Positions 8,507 through 17,253 of a DNA stretch of 64,000 nucleotides are shown piece by piece. The stretch is from CAZVWJ01 sp964631325 (GTDB lineage Bacteria; T1Sed10-126). The translations under genes were made by a program, and so were the position numbers. Each line of letters begins with the position of its first letter. Position 1 is the first letter of the stretch. The stretch is taken from contig CAZVWJ010000002.1 in assembly GCA_964631325.1 (NCBI GenBank), positions 1-64,000 on the forward strand, written 5' to 3'. A model generated the notes under the pieces. It searched no databases and was not told where the DNA came from. It saw only the letters and a list, made by a program, of their open reading frames with translations.

Positions 8507-9615
8507 ATACCACCCGTGGCGATTGAATTCAAATATTTTTTAGCCGAGCGGCTCCAGGTAAATTTTCGGGCGCGGCGCAATCCCCGGGTGATTTTAATTC
8601 TCCTTTCTCGTTCATTGTTCAGAGCGCGTTCAAAGATACCGGGCCACTTCTCAGGTTTATATAGCGGAAGATAAAAGGCCGCACTGCCGGCTACTTCGTG
8701 AAAAACAGGAATATCGGAAGCGAGGACCGGAGTTTTCCGGGAAAACGCCTCAAGCAGGGGCATTCCAAATCCTTCTTCCCGAGAGGGGAAGACCAGCAGC
8801 CGGGCCAGCCGGTAAAGCTGTAGCAACGTCTGATCATTAACATCGGGATACCAGTAGAGTCCTCGCCGGGGCTGATTAAAAAAATCCGGATCGACATCTC
8901 CCCAGCCATATTTACCGGCGAGGACAAAATTGTACCGATTGTTTATTTGCGGATTATCAAGATACCACTTAATTAACTTTACCACATTTTTTCGGGGGGA
9001 AATAGTTCCAACGAAGAGGAAATAAGGAGCAAGAGACTCAATGTTGGAATCAGTTCCTGTTGATTTTGGCGACCTGAAAAGTTGACGCATCCCCGGATAA
9101 AGCGGCGGACCTAATTTACCGGAGAGACCGGGAAATTTTTTAATTAATTCATCGCGGGTATAATAACTACAGGTAAAAATACGATCCGCCTGGTGGAAAG
9201 CGCGACGGTAAAGGCCCCACCAGTAAATTTTTTGTTTAAAAGAAAGGCCGGAATAATCTCTTAAAAAACATAAATCATAGACCAGCAAGTCCACGGGAAC
9301 CGGGGCAAAAGCAGGCCCCAGGTAAGCGGGAACCAGCAAACGTTTACAATCGTCAGGAAGCTGGTAGGGAAGAGAAAACTGTTCCGTTAATACCCGGGAA
9401 CCGAAAGGTTCAGCCAGAGCCAGACAGCGATTATTTTGACAGAGTTCCGGGGGCAAATTATTTTTATTTCCAGAATAAAGAAGAGTTAAGTACACATCCG
9501 AAGAACGGGAAAGAGCACAAACAAAATTAACGATATAATACTGGTAACCCGCCCATTTTTCAGCTAAACAGGTAAGATCGACAGCAAGTTCAGAACCTCG
9601 CTTAATCGAAATCAA
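8503..9615 (-). CDS. GT4-type glycosyltransferase
   Basis: This 370-residue GT4-family protein contains the conserved FVGTISPRKN hinge motif (about residues 198-207), a PDVNDQTLLQLYRLA segment and the donor-binding EEGFGMPLLEAFSRKTPVLA motif (EX7E), as in mannosyl- and glucosyltransferases. The apparent start is TTG at 9615, with a poor ribosome-binding site and only about 17 nt from the expected transcription start; no better in-frame ATG or GTG is nearby. It is the first gene of a two-gene operon and overlaps the next one by 4 bp. The sugar and acceptor are unknown. Confidence 0.85.
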   Translation of the reverse strand: MISIKRGSELAVDLTCLAEKWAGYQYYIVNFVCALSRSSDVYLTLLYSGNKNNLPPELCQNNRCLALAEPFGSRVLTEQFSLPYQLPDDCKRLLVPAYLGPAFAPVPVDLLVYDLCFLRDYSGLSFKQKIYWWGLYRRAFHQADRIFTCSYYTRDELIKKFPGLSGKLGPPLYPGMRQLFRSPKSTGTDSNIESLAPYFLFVGTISPRKNVVKLIKWYLDNPQINNRYNFVLAGKYGWGDVDPDFFNQPRRGLYWYPDVNDQTLLQLYRLARLLVFPSREEGFGMPLLEAFSRKTPVLASDIPVFHEVAGSAAFYLPLYKPEKWPGIFERALNNERERRIKITRGLRRARKFTWSRSAKKYLNSIATGGM

Positions 9616-9638
9616 CCCCGGATTGTAATTGGTTAATA

Positions 9639-9667
9639 TATGTAAATCACAAATGATTTTGAGTCAA
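9639..9667 (-). promoter_or_regulatory. Promoter of the glycosyltransferase pair
   Basis: Minus-strand TTGACT (9662-9667) and TACATA (9639-9644) are spaced by 17 bases, just downstream of the terminator of the preceding operon. The spacer contains an inverted AATCA-N4-TGATT dyad that could bind a regulator. Confidence 0.55.
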
Positions 9668-9672
9668 GGTAC

Positions 9673-9711
9673 AAAAAAAACGCCGGCCCCGGTTTTCCGG
9701 AGCCGGCTTTT
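9673..9711 (-). terminator. Rho-independent terminator of the hydantoinase operon
   Basis: On the minus strand the stem GCCGGCTCCGG pairs with CCGGGGCCGGC (11 bp, one G-T) around AAAA, followed by G and eight T residues. It lies about 85 bp downstream of the amidohydrolase stop. Confidence 0.92.
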
Positions 9712-9795
9712 GGTGGGGAAGGGCTTTTATTTATCAATTACTATTGTAGCGAGGCCAAAATAAGATGTCAAGAATTTTTTGAACTCAAGCTTCAA

Positions 9796-11199
9796 TCAAT
9801 AGGCCGGGCGACCATTAGGTTTGCGGGGAATAAGCTCCCCGTGCCCTTCAATATCCTCTTGCACCTTCCCTTCAGCCACCAGAGATTTCCCGCGGCAGAA
9901 CGTATATTCCGGAAAACCAAAAAGTTCCCAACCGGTGTAGGGGGACCAATCACAGTCAGTTACCAGTTTTTCCGGCTCAATTTTTATACTTTTATCCGGA
10001 TCAACGACAATTAAATCCGCGTCCGAACCAACATTCAGAGAACCCTTACGGGGATAGAGCCCATGAATTCGGGCCGGATTAGTGCTTACCTTTCGAACGA
10101 CCTTATTGAGATTCCAGTTTCGCTTCCGGTAGCCGTAGGTATACAACAGGGGGAACAGAGTCTCAGTCCCGGGTAATCCGCGGGGTATTTCCCTGAAATC
10201 TCCGTCCCAGAGATTTTTTTGTTTCCGGTTAAAGGTACAATTATCAGTAGCTACCACGTCAATGTTATTTTCTTCAAGATGTCGCCAGAGAGCCTCATTG
10301 TCCCGGGAAGTTTTTACCTGGGGGGAAGAAGCATACAGATGGCCCCCCCTCTCTTTTAACTTTTCCTCGGTTAAAGTCAAAAACTGTGGACAGGTTTCCA
10401 CAAACACGTTCACTCCCCTTTCACGGGCCCGGGCCAGGGCAGTCGCTCCCTGCCGGGTAGTCAGATGCACCACATACAGGCGACCATCCACGTAGTCACA
10501 GATTTCAGCCGCCCGACGAACTGCACTGGCTTCCACAATATTGGGGCGGGCCCGGGCCAGGTCATAAGCTCCCTCATTAGCCCCATCCCGGGCTACTTTG
10601 TCGGTGAAATGACCGAGTAACTCGTCATTTTCACAATGAACACTTATGGTTGCTCCAATTTCAGCCGCTTTTTTCATCCCTTCGAGAAGGGCCGGTTCCC
10701 CGGCCTGCCATCCTTCCTCAGAATAGATCATAAACATCTTAATTGTTGGAAAACCGGCTTCAACCAGTTCCTCCAGCTCTTCAAGGAGTTCAGGACGCCA
10801 GTGATAAACCGTGGCATGGAGACTGTAATCAATTGGGGAAAGGCCTTTGATCTGATTATTAATTTTTTGATTGATTCCGGCCAGTAAACTGCCCCCCTCC
10901 TCCTGTTCACCAAAATCGATAACCGTGGTTACACCACCGTGAGCGGCTGCTTTAGCCCCGGTCCGATAATCATCGCGAGAAGTGGTACCAAGGAGGGGGA
11001 GTTCCAGATTATAATGAACGTGGGCGTCAATTACAGCCGGCAAAACCTGTTTTCCCCGGGCATCAATTTCCCGGATAGCGGGGGAATCAAGATTTTTCTC
11101 TATAGCAACAATCTCTCCACCTTCAATTCCAATGTCCGCCGTGTAGACCTCGTATCCGGTATAAACCTCTCCTCCACGAATTATTTTCTCAAAGGTCAT
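9796..11199 (-). CDS. Dihydropyrimidinase/D-hydantoinase-like cyclic amidohydrolase
   Basis: This protein of about 467 residues belongs to the amidohydrolase superfamily that opens cyclic amide rings (dihydropyrimidines, hydantoins). The metal site is intact: HVH near residue 62, the lysine expected to be carboxylated in TIKMFMIY, histidines in ISVHCEN and YVVHLTT, and aspartate in VATDNC. The C-terminal small beta domain (GSDADLIVVDPD) is present. The ATG at 11199 is chosen over an adjacent TTG at 11202. It follows the NtrC-like regulator by about 10 bp, so it is co-transcribed with a two-component system, which is unusual for a pyrimidine-catabolic enzyme. No dihydropyrimidine dehydrogenase or ureidopropionase is nearby, so the substrate is open. 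Allantoinase or dihydroorotase are less likely from the active-site text. Confidence 0.88.
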   Translation of the reverse strand: MTFEKIIRGGEVYTGYEVYTADIGIEGGEIVAIEKNLDSPAIREIDARGKQVLPAVIDAHVHYNLELPLLGTTSRDDYRTGAKAAAHGGVTTVIDFGEQEEGGSLLAGINQKINNQIKGLSPIDYSLHATVYHWRPELLEELEELVEAGFPTIKMFMIYSEEGWQAGEPALLEGMKKAAEIGATISVHCENDELLGHFTDKVARDGANEGAYDLARARPNIVEASAVRRAAEICDYVDGRLYVVHLTTRQGATALARARERGVNVFVETCPQFLTLTEEKLKERGGHLYASSPQVKTSRDNEALWRHLEENNIDVVATDNCTFNRKQKNLWDGDFREIPRGLPGTETLFPLLYTYGYRKRNWNLNKVVRKVSTNPARIHGLYPRKGSLNVGSDADLIVVDPDKSIKIEPEKLVTDCDWSPYTGWELFGFPEYTFCRGKSLVAEGKVQEDIEGHGELIPRKPNGRPAY

Positions 11200-11209
11200 C
11201 AAAGATCAC

Positions 11210-12571
11210 TCATTCTTCAATTTGATATTTATCGCGCTTGCTGCGGAGAGTTTTTCTTGTTATTCCAAGAGCTTCAGCAGATTTTGTAATATTACCGTCA
11301 TATTCTCGAAGCGTTTTTTTAATCAACTTTTTTTCGGCTTTATCCAGGGACATCCCTGCATAAATGCTTTCACCTTTTCCACCATTTGACTCCCTCGTTT
11401 CCCTAAACAAATCAAAATCCCGGGGCTGTAATTCTTTATTTTCAGTTACCACGGCCGCGCTTTCAAGAGCATTACGCAGTTCCCGAACGTTGCCGGGCCA
11501 TTCATGAGCCATTAATAAATCGAGGGCAGAATTACTAACTCCTTCTATCTCTTTTTCTACTTTCTTACTAATTTCCTTGAGAAAATAATCACAAAAAACA
11601 GGAATATCTTCTTTTCGTTTCCGCAGAGGTGGTATATTAATTTCAAATACGTTAATCCGATAATACAGGTCCTCGCGAAATTTATCCTCTTCCACCAGGG
11701 ATTTTATATCAGAGCTGGTTGCTGAAATCAATCGAAAATCCAGTTGACGCGCCTTTTCTCCGCCTACGGGGATGACCTGTTGGTCCTGAAGAACCCGCAG
11801 AACTTTAGCCTGCATTTCAAAGGGCATAGCCCCAATTTCATCGAGAAACAAAGTCCCCCCGTCCGCCAGTTCTATTTTCCCTTTTTTGTCCTCTTCGGCG
11901 CCAGTAAAAGCCCCTTTTTTATGGCCAAAAAGTTCGCTTTCCAATAATTCAGAAGGAATGGCGGCGCAATTAACAGCAACAAAAGGTTGTTCACGCCGGG
12001 GTCCTTTGTAGTGGATTGTATTAGCAACGACTTCTTTTCCGGTTCCACTTTCTCCCTGGATTAAAACCTGAGTTTTTGTATCTTCTACTTTTTTAATTCT
12101 GTCCTTCACCCGCTGCATAGCTTCACTTTCCCCGAGCAGGGGAGTATGTCTAAAATTACCGCTCAAAAATGAATGTAGTTGTTGAACCTCCTCTTTCAAT
12201 TCCCTGTTTTCCAGATTCTTCTCAATATGGACTTTAATTTCCTCGAGATCAAAAGGTTTAACAATATAATCGTCAGCCCCCAGCTTAATTGCTTTTACAG
12301 CCGAGGAAACTTCCTGGTTAGCAGTAATCATAATAACAACAATTTCCGGAAATTGTTCCTGAACTTCCCGAAGTATTTCCATCCCTCCCTTACCTGGCAA
12401 ACGGAGGTCAAGCAAGAGCACTTCGGGGGGCTTATCTTCAAGCGCTTCCATCCCTTCTTCCCCGTCCTGAAAAGTGACTACTTCATAGCTATCCCGAAGT
12501 GCTTCAGAAAGCAGTTGACAAATGCTGGGGTCGTCATCAATAACATAAACGGTAATTTCGTCACTCAACAA
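11210..12571 (-). CDS. NtrC-family sigma-54-dependent response regulator
   Basis: This 453-residue three-domain regulator has a receiver (phospho-acceptor D55 in LLLDLRLPG, T at 83, K at 105 in IVKPF), an AAA+ domain with Walker A GESGTGKE (173-180), sigma-54 contact loop GAFTGA (220-225) and Walker B GGTLFLDEIG, and a Fis-type helix-turn-helix at the C-terminus (TKSAEALGITRKTLRSK). The apparent start is one of two adjacent TTG codons at 12571/12568, preceded by AGGTG. It lies 23 bp downstream of the histidine kinase and is its likely partner. It should activate sigma-54 promoters; I found no convincing -24/-12 site in this window, so its targets are probably elsewhere. Confidence 0.95.
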   Translation of the reverse strand: MLSDEITVYVIDDDPSICQLLSEALRDSYEVVTFQDGEEGMEALEDKPPEVLLLDLRLPGKGGMEILREVQEQFPEIVVIMITANQEVSSAVKAIKLGADDYIVKPFDLEEIKVHIEKNLENRELKEEVQQLHSFLSGNFRHTPLLGESEAMQRVKDRIKKVEDTKTQVLIQGESGTGKEVVANTIHYKGPRREQPFVAVNCAAIPSELLESELFGHKKGAFTGAEEDKKGKIELADGGTLFLDEIGAMPFEMQAKVLRVLQDQQVIPVGGEKARQLDFRLISATSSDIKSLVEEDKFREDLYYRINVFEINIPPLRKRKEDIPVFCDYFLKEISKKVEKEIEGVSNSALDLLMAHEWPGNVRELRNALESAAVVTENKELQPRDFDLFRETRESNGGKGESIYAGMSLDKAEKKLIKKTLREYDGNITKSAEALGITRKTLRSKRDKYQIEE

Positions 12572-12594
12572 TTTTCACCTAAAAACAGTGGAGG

Positions 12595-14463
12595 TCAGGT
12601 AACAACTTCTTCTTCTGACGGAAATGTTAAGCTTACTTCTGTTCCTGTCCCGGGAGCAGATTCAACTTCTATTTCCCCGGCATGTTCTTCTACTATTCTA
12701 TGGGTTATAGCCATCCCAAGTCCAGAACCTTCTTCTTTAGTGGTGAAAAAAGGATTGAATAGCTTAGAACGGACTTCTTCCGGCATCCCGTCGCCGTCGT
12801 CGATAACTTTTATCTGCACAAAGCCATCTCCGATTTGTTCTGCATTAATTTCTATATTACCACCCTTTTCAACGGCATCAATGGCATTCAGGAGAAGATT
12901 CAAAAAAACTTGCTTAAGTTTGGCTTCATCCCCGTAAATGACTAATTCTTCGGAATAATTCTGAGCCAGGGTGATTTCTTTTTTCTCCAGTTTCTTATCA
13001 ATCAGCACTACCAGATCATCAATGATCGGCTGAAGTTTTACTACTTCTCGTGCTTCAACCTGGGGCCGGCCAAAGGAGAGTAAATTTTCTACCAGGGAAT
13101 TAAGCCGTTCCGATTCTTTCTGAACCACTCCCGCCATTCGCTCTAAAAATTCTTCATCGTCAATTTTCCGGGGAACCATCTGGGCAAAACCATTAATGGA
13201 AGTAAGGGGGGTTTTAATTTCGTGAGCGAGACTTGAGGCCAGCTCCCCCAGGGCCGTCAACCGCTCAGTCCGGTTAATCTGCCGGTTAAGTAACCGCTGC
13301 TCCGTCACGTCGGTAAGAACCATTAAAGCTCCGGCGACCTCCCCCTCAACATTTCGGACCGAAGATCGAATCACAGAAATAACGGTGGGATGTGCACCTT
13401 TACTTTGATCCAATTCAACATCCGTAGGACCGGTCAAATCGCTATGTCTTGATTCCCGGACTATTTCTTCTAGCTGATCTGAGTTTAAATTATCCCGAAT
13501 ATGATCGTGGAATTCTGAAAGTTCAAGAGAATCTGATTGCAGAGAAAGTAATTCCCGGGCAACGGGATTCAACACTACTTCATCCGAATCAAGGCGAACA
13601 TTTACAACTCCTACCGGTAGTTCTAACAACAATTCTTCTACGTATTCGGTCAAATTCGCAAAGTCCTGAGCAATAGAGTAGACACCGGCAAGGTTATCAC
13701 AAAAGTTGGAAAGTTTATTTAACTGTTCCTGCGTGTAATAATCTTTTGCCTCGGAAGAGATATTAACAGTCCCAAAAACCTGTTCTTCCAGTCGAAAGGG
13801 AACGGAAATAAAGCTTCTAAACCCCCGGGCGGCCCGCTCACCCTCCCCCTCCTTGGGAAGGTCATTAATCAACACTCCCTTTCCCTCATTTAAAACCGAC
13901 TGGATCAGGGGATCCTCCCCAATTTCAAGAGTAATTTTCTCCATATCGGAAGGAACAGCAGCCCGCAAGCGGAGTTCTTGCTCGTTTTCCTGCCAGAAAA
14001 GGCGGCAAGCATCGCAGTCAAAAATGTCATAAATAATTCCAACAAAGGACTGGAGAATACTATCCAGCCCGCGGGAGGTCTGAAGTTCTTCGGGGTTTAA
14101 ACTAATTGACTCCTCAAGCTCGTACATTTCGTGGCGGGGAAAACTCAAGCCAAAACGTTTGCCGGAAGACTGCAACAAATCGACGTAACGATCCAGGAAC
14201 CAGGAGAGAAATCCCCGGTAGGCTTCCGAAGTTTTCCCGGCTTTCCGGGCCGGTACAAACAGCCTCAATTCAATTTCCTCTTTGGACTGCGTAAAGGTCT
14301 GAAACTCCCCCTCCGGGGATATTTCCGATTCTTCTCCCGCACCCAGATACAGATTCCAATCCGCCAGATCACTTTTTACCCTTGATAGAAACTCGTCGGG
14401 AGAATCTAAGTCACGCCATTCCGGAAGTTTTTTCCACATCTTAACTATCTCAGGCGTTGGCAT
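12595..14463 (-). CDS. GAF/PAS-domain sensor histidine kinase
   Basis: This 622-residue soluble sensor kinase has no clear membrane segment. After an N-terminal region of unknown type (1-125) come a GAF domain (about 125-265, with FRSFISVPFRLEEQVFGTV), a PAS-like domain (about 275-385), HisKA with the H-box LAHEIKTPLTSINGF, and HATPase_c with N-box (LLNLLLNAIDAVEKGG), G1 (DDGDGMPEE) and G2 (GSGLGMAI). The longest frame begins 81 nt further upstream, but that extension runs into the intergenic repeat. ATG 14463 has GGGAGGA at ideal spacing and is taken as the start. It is encoded with the NtrC-type regulator and amidohydrolase, so it probably senses a cytoplasmic signal. Confidence 0.93.
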   Translation of the reverse strand: MPTPEIVKMWKKLPEWRDLDSPDEFLSRVKSDLADWNLYLGAGEESEISPEGEFQTFTQSKEEIELRLFVPARKAGKTSEAYRGFLSWFLDRYVDLLQSSGKRFGLSFPRHEMYELEESISLNPEELQTSRGLDSILQSFVGIIYDIFDCDACRLFWQENEQELRLRAAVPSDMEKITLEIGEDPLIQSVLNEGKGVLINDLPKEGEGERAARGFRSFISVPFRLEEQVFGTVNISSEAKDYYTQEQLNKLSNFCDNLAGVYSIAQDFANLTEYVEELLLELPVGVVNVRLDSDEVVLNPVARELLSLQSDSLELSEFHDHIRDNLNSDQLEEIVRESRHSDLTGPTDVELDQSKGAHPTVISVIRSSVRNVEGEVAGALMVLTDVTEQRLLNRQINRTERLTALGELASSLAHEIKTPLTSINGFAQMVPRKIDDEEFLERMAGVVQKESERLNSLVENLLSFGRPQVEAREVVKLQPIIDDLVVLIDKKLEKKEITLAQNYSEELVIYGDEAKLKQVFLNLLLNAIDAVEKGGNIEINAEQIGDGFVQIKVIDDGDGMPEEVRSKLFNPFFTTKEEGSGLGMAITHRIVEEHAGEIEVESAPGTGTEVSLTFPSEEEVVT

Positions 14464-14481
14464 TACAAATCCTCCCAAAAA

Positions 14482-14692
14482 CGTCTCCTCTTTCCTGGCG
14501 GGCGAGGTCCTGACCTGTGCATAGACAGAGCTTGCTCTGCGCATGGACAGGGGTTGTGGCGCGTACTCGTTATTAGAGTGAGGGGGATAAAACAGAAAGG
14601 ACGTCGTAATTAACTTTATGACGTCATTTCACCCCCACCTTAATCCTCCCCCATCAAGGGGGAGGAGATTTTAGACCCTTTTTGGATGGAGT
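14482..14692. repeat. Intergenic composite repeat (full copy)
   Basis: Starts about 20 bp upstream of the kinase ATG. It has the same order as the 4749-4950 copy: CTCCTC start, GCGCATGGACAGGGG, GGCGCGTACTCGTTATTA, GGGGGATAAAA, TGACGTCATTTCACCC, and the CACCTTAATCCTCC hairpin. Its right half is almost identical to bases 1-53. Confidence 0.85.
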
Positions 14693-14696
14693 CTAA

Positions 14697-15962
14697 TTAA
14701 GTTCCCATCTGCCAGGACTCGAGGTATTCCTTCTGTTTATCCGTTAATTCATCTATCTGAACGTCGCGAGCAGCAAGCTTCAGTTCAGCAATCCGCTCGT
14801 CGATTTCACGCGGGACAGTGTGAACGTCATGAGCCAGGTTTTCGCCCTCTGTGGCCAAATATTCCGCGGAAAGTGCCTGATTGGCAAAGGACATGTCCAT
14901 AACCTCTGCCGGATGGCCTTCTGCTGCGGCCAGGTTAACCAGGCGGCCTTCAGCAAGGACGTAGACCGAACTTCCATCCTGAAGTTCAAATCTTTCCAGA
15001 CTCTCTTTGATTTGAGTCCGTTCCACAGCCATCTCATCGAGATCCTCAAGATCAAGTTCCACGTTAAAATGGCCGGCATTAGCAACAATAGCTCCGTCTT
15101 TCATCTGTTTAAAGTGTTCTCCGCGGATTACAGAAATATCACCGGTAGAAGTTACGAATACATCACCAGTTTTTGCGGCTTCAGACATTGGCTTAACGTC
15201 ATAACCGCTCATATGAGCTTCCAGGGCCCGCAGGGGATCAACTTCACAGATAGTTACATTAGCCCCCATACCGTCGGCCCGCATGGCAATTCCCTGACTG
15301 CACCAACCAAAACCGGCTACAACTACGTTTTTGCCCGCCAACAAGATATTAGTCGCCCGCAGAATTCCGTCAATTGTGCTCTGACCGGTTCCATAGCGGT
15401 TATCAAACATATGCTTGGTTTTGGCATCGTTAACAGCGATTACCGGAAACTCCAGCACATCATTCTTCGCCATAGAACGGAGGCGAATGACGCCGGTGGT
15501 GGTTTCCTCAGTACTGCCAACCAACTGTTTAGCCAGCTCCGGTTCTTCCTGCAGAATAGTACTAACAAGATCAGCCCCGTCATCCATTGTTATCTGCGGT
15601 TCGTGATCAATTGCAGAATGGATGTGGGAATAGTAGGTCTCCTTATCTTCACCGTGGATAGCATAAACGGGGATATCGTGATTTTCCACCAGGGCGGCGG
15701 CAACATCGTCTTTAGTTGAAAGCGGGTTAGAAGCACAGAGAACAACGTCGGCCCCTCCAGCTTTCAGAGTAGTTGCCAGGTTAGCAGTTTCCGTAGTCAC
15801 GTGGAGACAGCAGGACAAATTAAGCCCTTCCAGGGGTTTTTCTTTCTCAAATCTATTTTTCACCTGGGATAAAACCTGCATACTACGACCGGCCCAGTTT
15901 ATATTTTTCTCACCCTCACCGGCTAAGGAAGGATCAGCAATATCACAGTGCACACTACTCAT
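14697..15962 (-). CDS. ahcY: S-adenosylhomocysteinase
   Basis: This 421-residue enzyme cleaves S-adenosylhomocysteine to homocysteine and adenosine, relieving product inhibition of methyltransferases. Visible family features are LHVTTETANLATTLKAGGAD (substrate domain), STEETTTGV, catalytic lysine/aspartate in FPVIAVNDAKTKHMFDNRYGTGQS, and the NAD-binding motif VVAGFGWCSQGIAMRA. At 421 residues it lacks the insert found in longer proteobacterial forms and matches the shorter archaeal/thermophile-type size. The ATG has GGAGTG upstream. It is monocistronic, flanked by repeats. No SAH-riboswitch-like fold was recognised in its short leader. Confidence 0.97.
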   Translation of the reverse strand: MSSVHCDIADPSLAGEGEKNINWAGRSMQVLSQVKNRFEKEKPLEGLNLSCCLHVTTETANLATTLKAGGADVVLCASNPLSTKDDVAAALVENHDIPVYAIHGEDKETYYSHIHSAIDHEPQITMDDGADLVSTILQEEPELAKQLVGSTEETTTGVIRLRSMAKNDVLEFPVIAVNDAKTKHMFDNRYGTGQSTIDGILRATNILLAGKNVVVAGFGWCSQGIAMRADGMGANVTICEVDPLRALEAHMSGYDVKPMSEAAKTGDVFVTSTGDISVIRGEHFKQMKDGAIVANAGHFNVELDLEDLDEMAVERTQIKESLERFELQDGSSVYVLAEGRLVNLAAAEGHPAEVMDMSFANQALSAEYLATEGENLAHDVHTVPREIDERIAELKLAARDVQIDELTDKQKEYLESWQMGT

Positions 15963-16264
15963 AACATTTCACTCCAATGAAAAAATATTTAGCTAACAAA
16001 CTACCTTAATTATAACCATAAATTATACAAAAAATGTTGTTAAACTACAGAATTCAGATTAAAACCTCAAAACGTCATTCCGGGCAAGGGAGGGAAACGA
16101 CCGCGATCCGGAAATCAAAAAAATCAAAAAATGGATTGCCGGGTCAAGCCCGGCAATGACGTTCGTTTTGTTCTGGATTACCGGGTTAGGCTCTGGGACG
16201 TTATACGTTCCCGGCAATGTCAAAAATATTTTACAGATTTAACTGCTGATTTACTGGTGAAAGG
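15963..16264. other. Intergenic region upstream of S-adenosylhomocysteinase
   Basis: A 302-bp gap. On the minus strand two TATAAT hexamers (16009-16014 and 16022-16027) lie 45-65 bp before the start codon, without a good -35. An ATTGCCGGG/CCCGGCAAT palindromic repeat lies at 16131-16160, with a degenerate copy to about 16220. No gene was recognised. Confidence 0.5.
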
Positions 16265-17008
16265 CTAAAGTTCGTTTTGTTGAAGGTATTGATCTGCTTT
16301 CTGAAGAGAATCCTTATCACCAATATCAAACCATAGACCTTCAAAACGGTGGGCATAAACGCAGTCATTTTCAACCAACCAGGTAACATACCAACCCGGT
16401 TCATCGGGGTTACCACCCGATTTAATATAAGCCTCGAGCAAATCAAGTTTCTTTTTCGGGAACAAATACATACCCATAGCCACCAAGCTTGAGGGCGGCT
16501 CCTCGGGTTTTTCAAGAAAATCAGTTACCTCGTCTTGTTCATCAGTTGCCACAATACCGTATTTAGAAAGCTTACTCTCATCTTCAAAATCTAAAACACC
16601 GATCACGTTCTCACCGGTTTTTTTGAAAGTTTTCACCATGTCATTCAAGCTAAAATCAAATAAATTATCACCTGCTAATACAAGCAAATCATCATCAATT
16701 TCAGCTTCCTCCACAACAAATTTAATATCCCCGATTGCCCCCCGTCTTTTACCATCCTGTGTTGTTCCGTCGTTCAGAACGGTGACCGGCAGATCAGCCC
16801 CGGCGGAATCAGCCCAATTGCAAAACTTCTGGTAAAACTTATCGTTACTCACCAGGACGATCTCCTCGACTTCAGGGACCTCTTTAATTTTTTCCACGAT
16901 CAGATCCAGTATTGGTGTTCCGCCCACTTCCAACAAGGGCTTAGGACGATCCCTGGTGAGAGGATAAAGCCTCGTCCCATACCCCGCAGCAAGCACAAGT
17001 GCTTTCAT
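16265..17008 (-). CDS. Sugar-1-phosphate nucleotidyltransferase
   Basis: This 247-residue member of the NTP_transferase family (RmlA/GlmU-N type) activates a sugar 1-phosphate to an NDP-sugar. The N-terminal signature is LAAGYGTRLYPLTRDRPKPLLEV with the conserved lysine. LAGDNLF supplies the metal-binding aspartate, and the C-terminal WFDIGDKDSL is typical. The length fits stand-alone bacterial enzymes without a hexapeptide domain. AGGAGG lies before ATG 17008. It lies downstream of the GT4, phosphatase and GpgS genes, separated by about 240 bp with a repeat, so it may supply GDP-mannose or UDP/ADP-glucose for that pathway; which nucleotide it uses cannot be read. Confidence 0.88.
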   Translation of the reverse strand: MKALVLAAGYGTRLYPLTRDRPKPLLEVGGTPILDLIVEKIKEVPEVEEIVLVSNDKFYQKFCNWADSAGADLPVTVLNDGTTQDGKRRGAIGDIKFVVEEAEIDDDLLVLAGDNLFDFSLNDMVKTFKKTGENVIGVLDFEDESKLSKYGIVATDEQDEVTDFLEKPEEPPSSLVAMGMYLFPKKKLDLLEAYIKSGGNPDEPGWYVTWLVENDCVYAHRFEGLWFDIGDKDSLQKADQYLQQNEL

Positions 17009-17055
17009 CGTTTAAACCTCCTGTTTAAAACCTTGAATTCAACGTAACTACTCAC

Positions 17056-17205
17056 ATATCCTCTCTCCCCTGGTGGGGGAGAGCTTGCCCTGCGCATGGA
17101 CAGGGCCAGAGAGAGGGGACTATCAACTTCTTAGTCGAAATTGTTGCGTCAAAAACCTCTTTTCACCCCCATTTTTTTCTCCATTAAGGGGGAAAAGATT
17201 AGTGA
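17056..17205. repeat. Intergenic composite repeat (shortened copy)
   Basis: CCTCTCTCCCCTGGTGGGGGAG followed by GCTTGCCCTGCGCATGGACAGGG, then a shortened middle and TTTCACCCCCA...CATTAAGGGGGA. The left end is about 48 bp upstream of the nucleotidyltransferase ATG, the same orientation as the other copies. Confidence 0.75.
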
Positions 17206-17253
17206 GTAGTTACAATTTTTAGATAAATAGAAAATCATAATCTCCACGTGCTG

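Noticed and set aside
14464..14544. 81-bp N-terminal extension of the histidine kinase
   Set aside because: The extension runs through the composite repeat, and a good ribosome-binding site (GGGAGGA) precedes the internal ATG at 14463.
14820..15719. 299-codon plus-strand open frame opposite S-adenosylhomocysteinase
   Set aside because: Antisense shadow of a conserved enzyme gene; no recognisable motif or ribosome-binding site.
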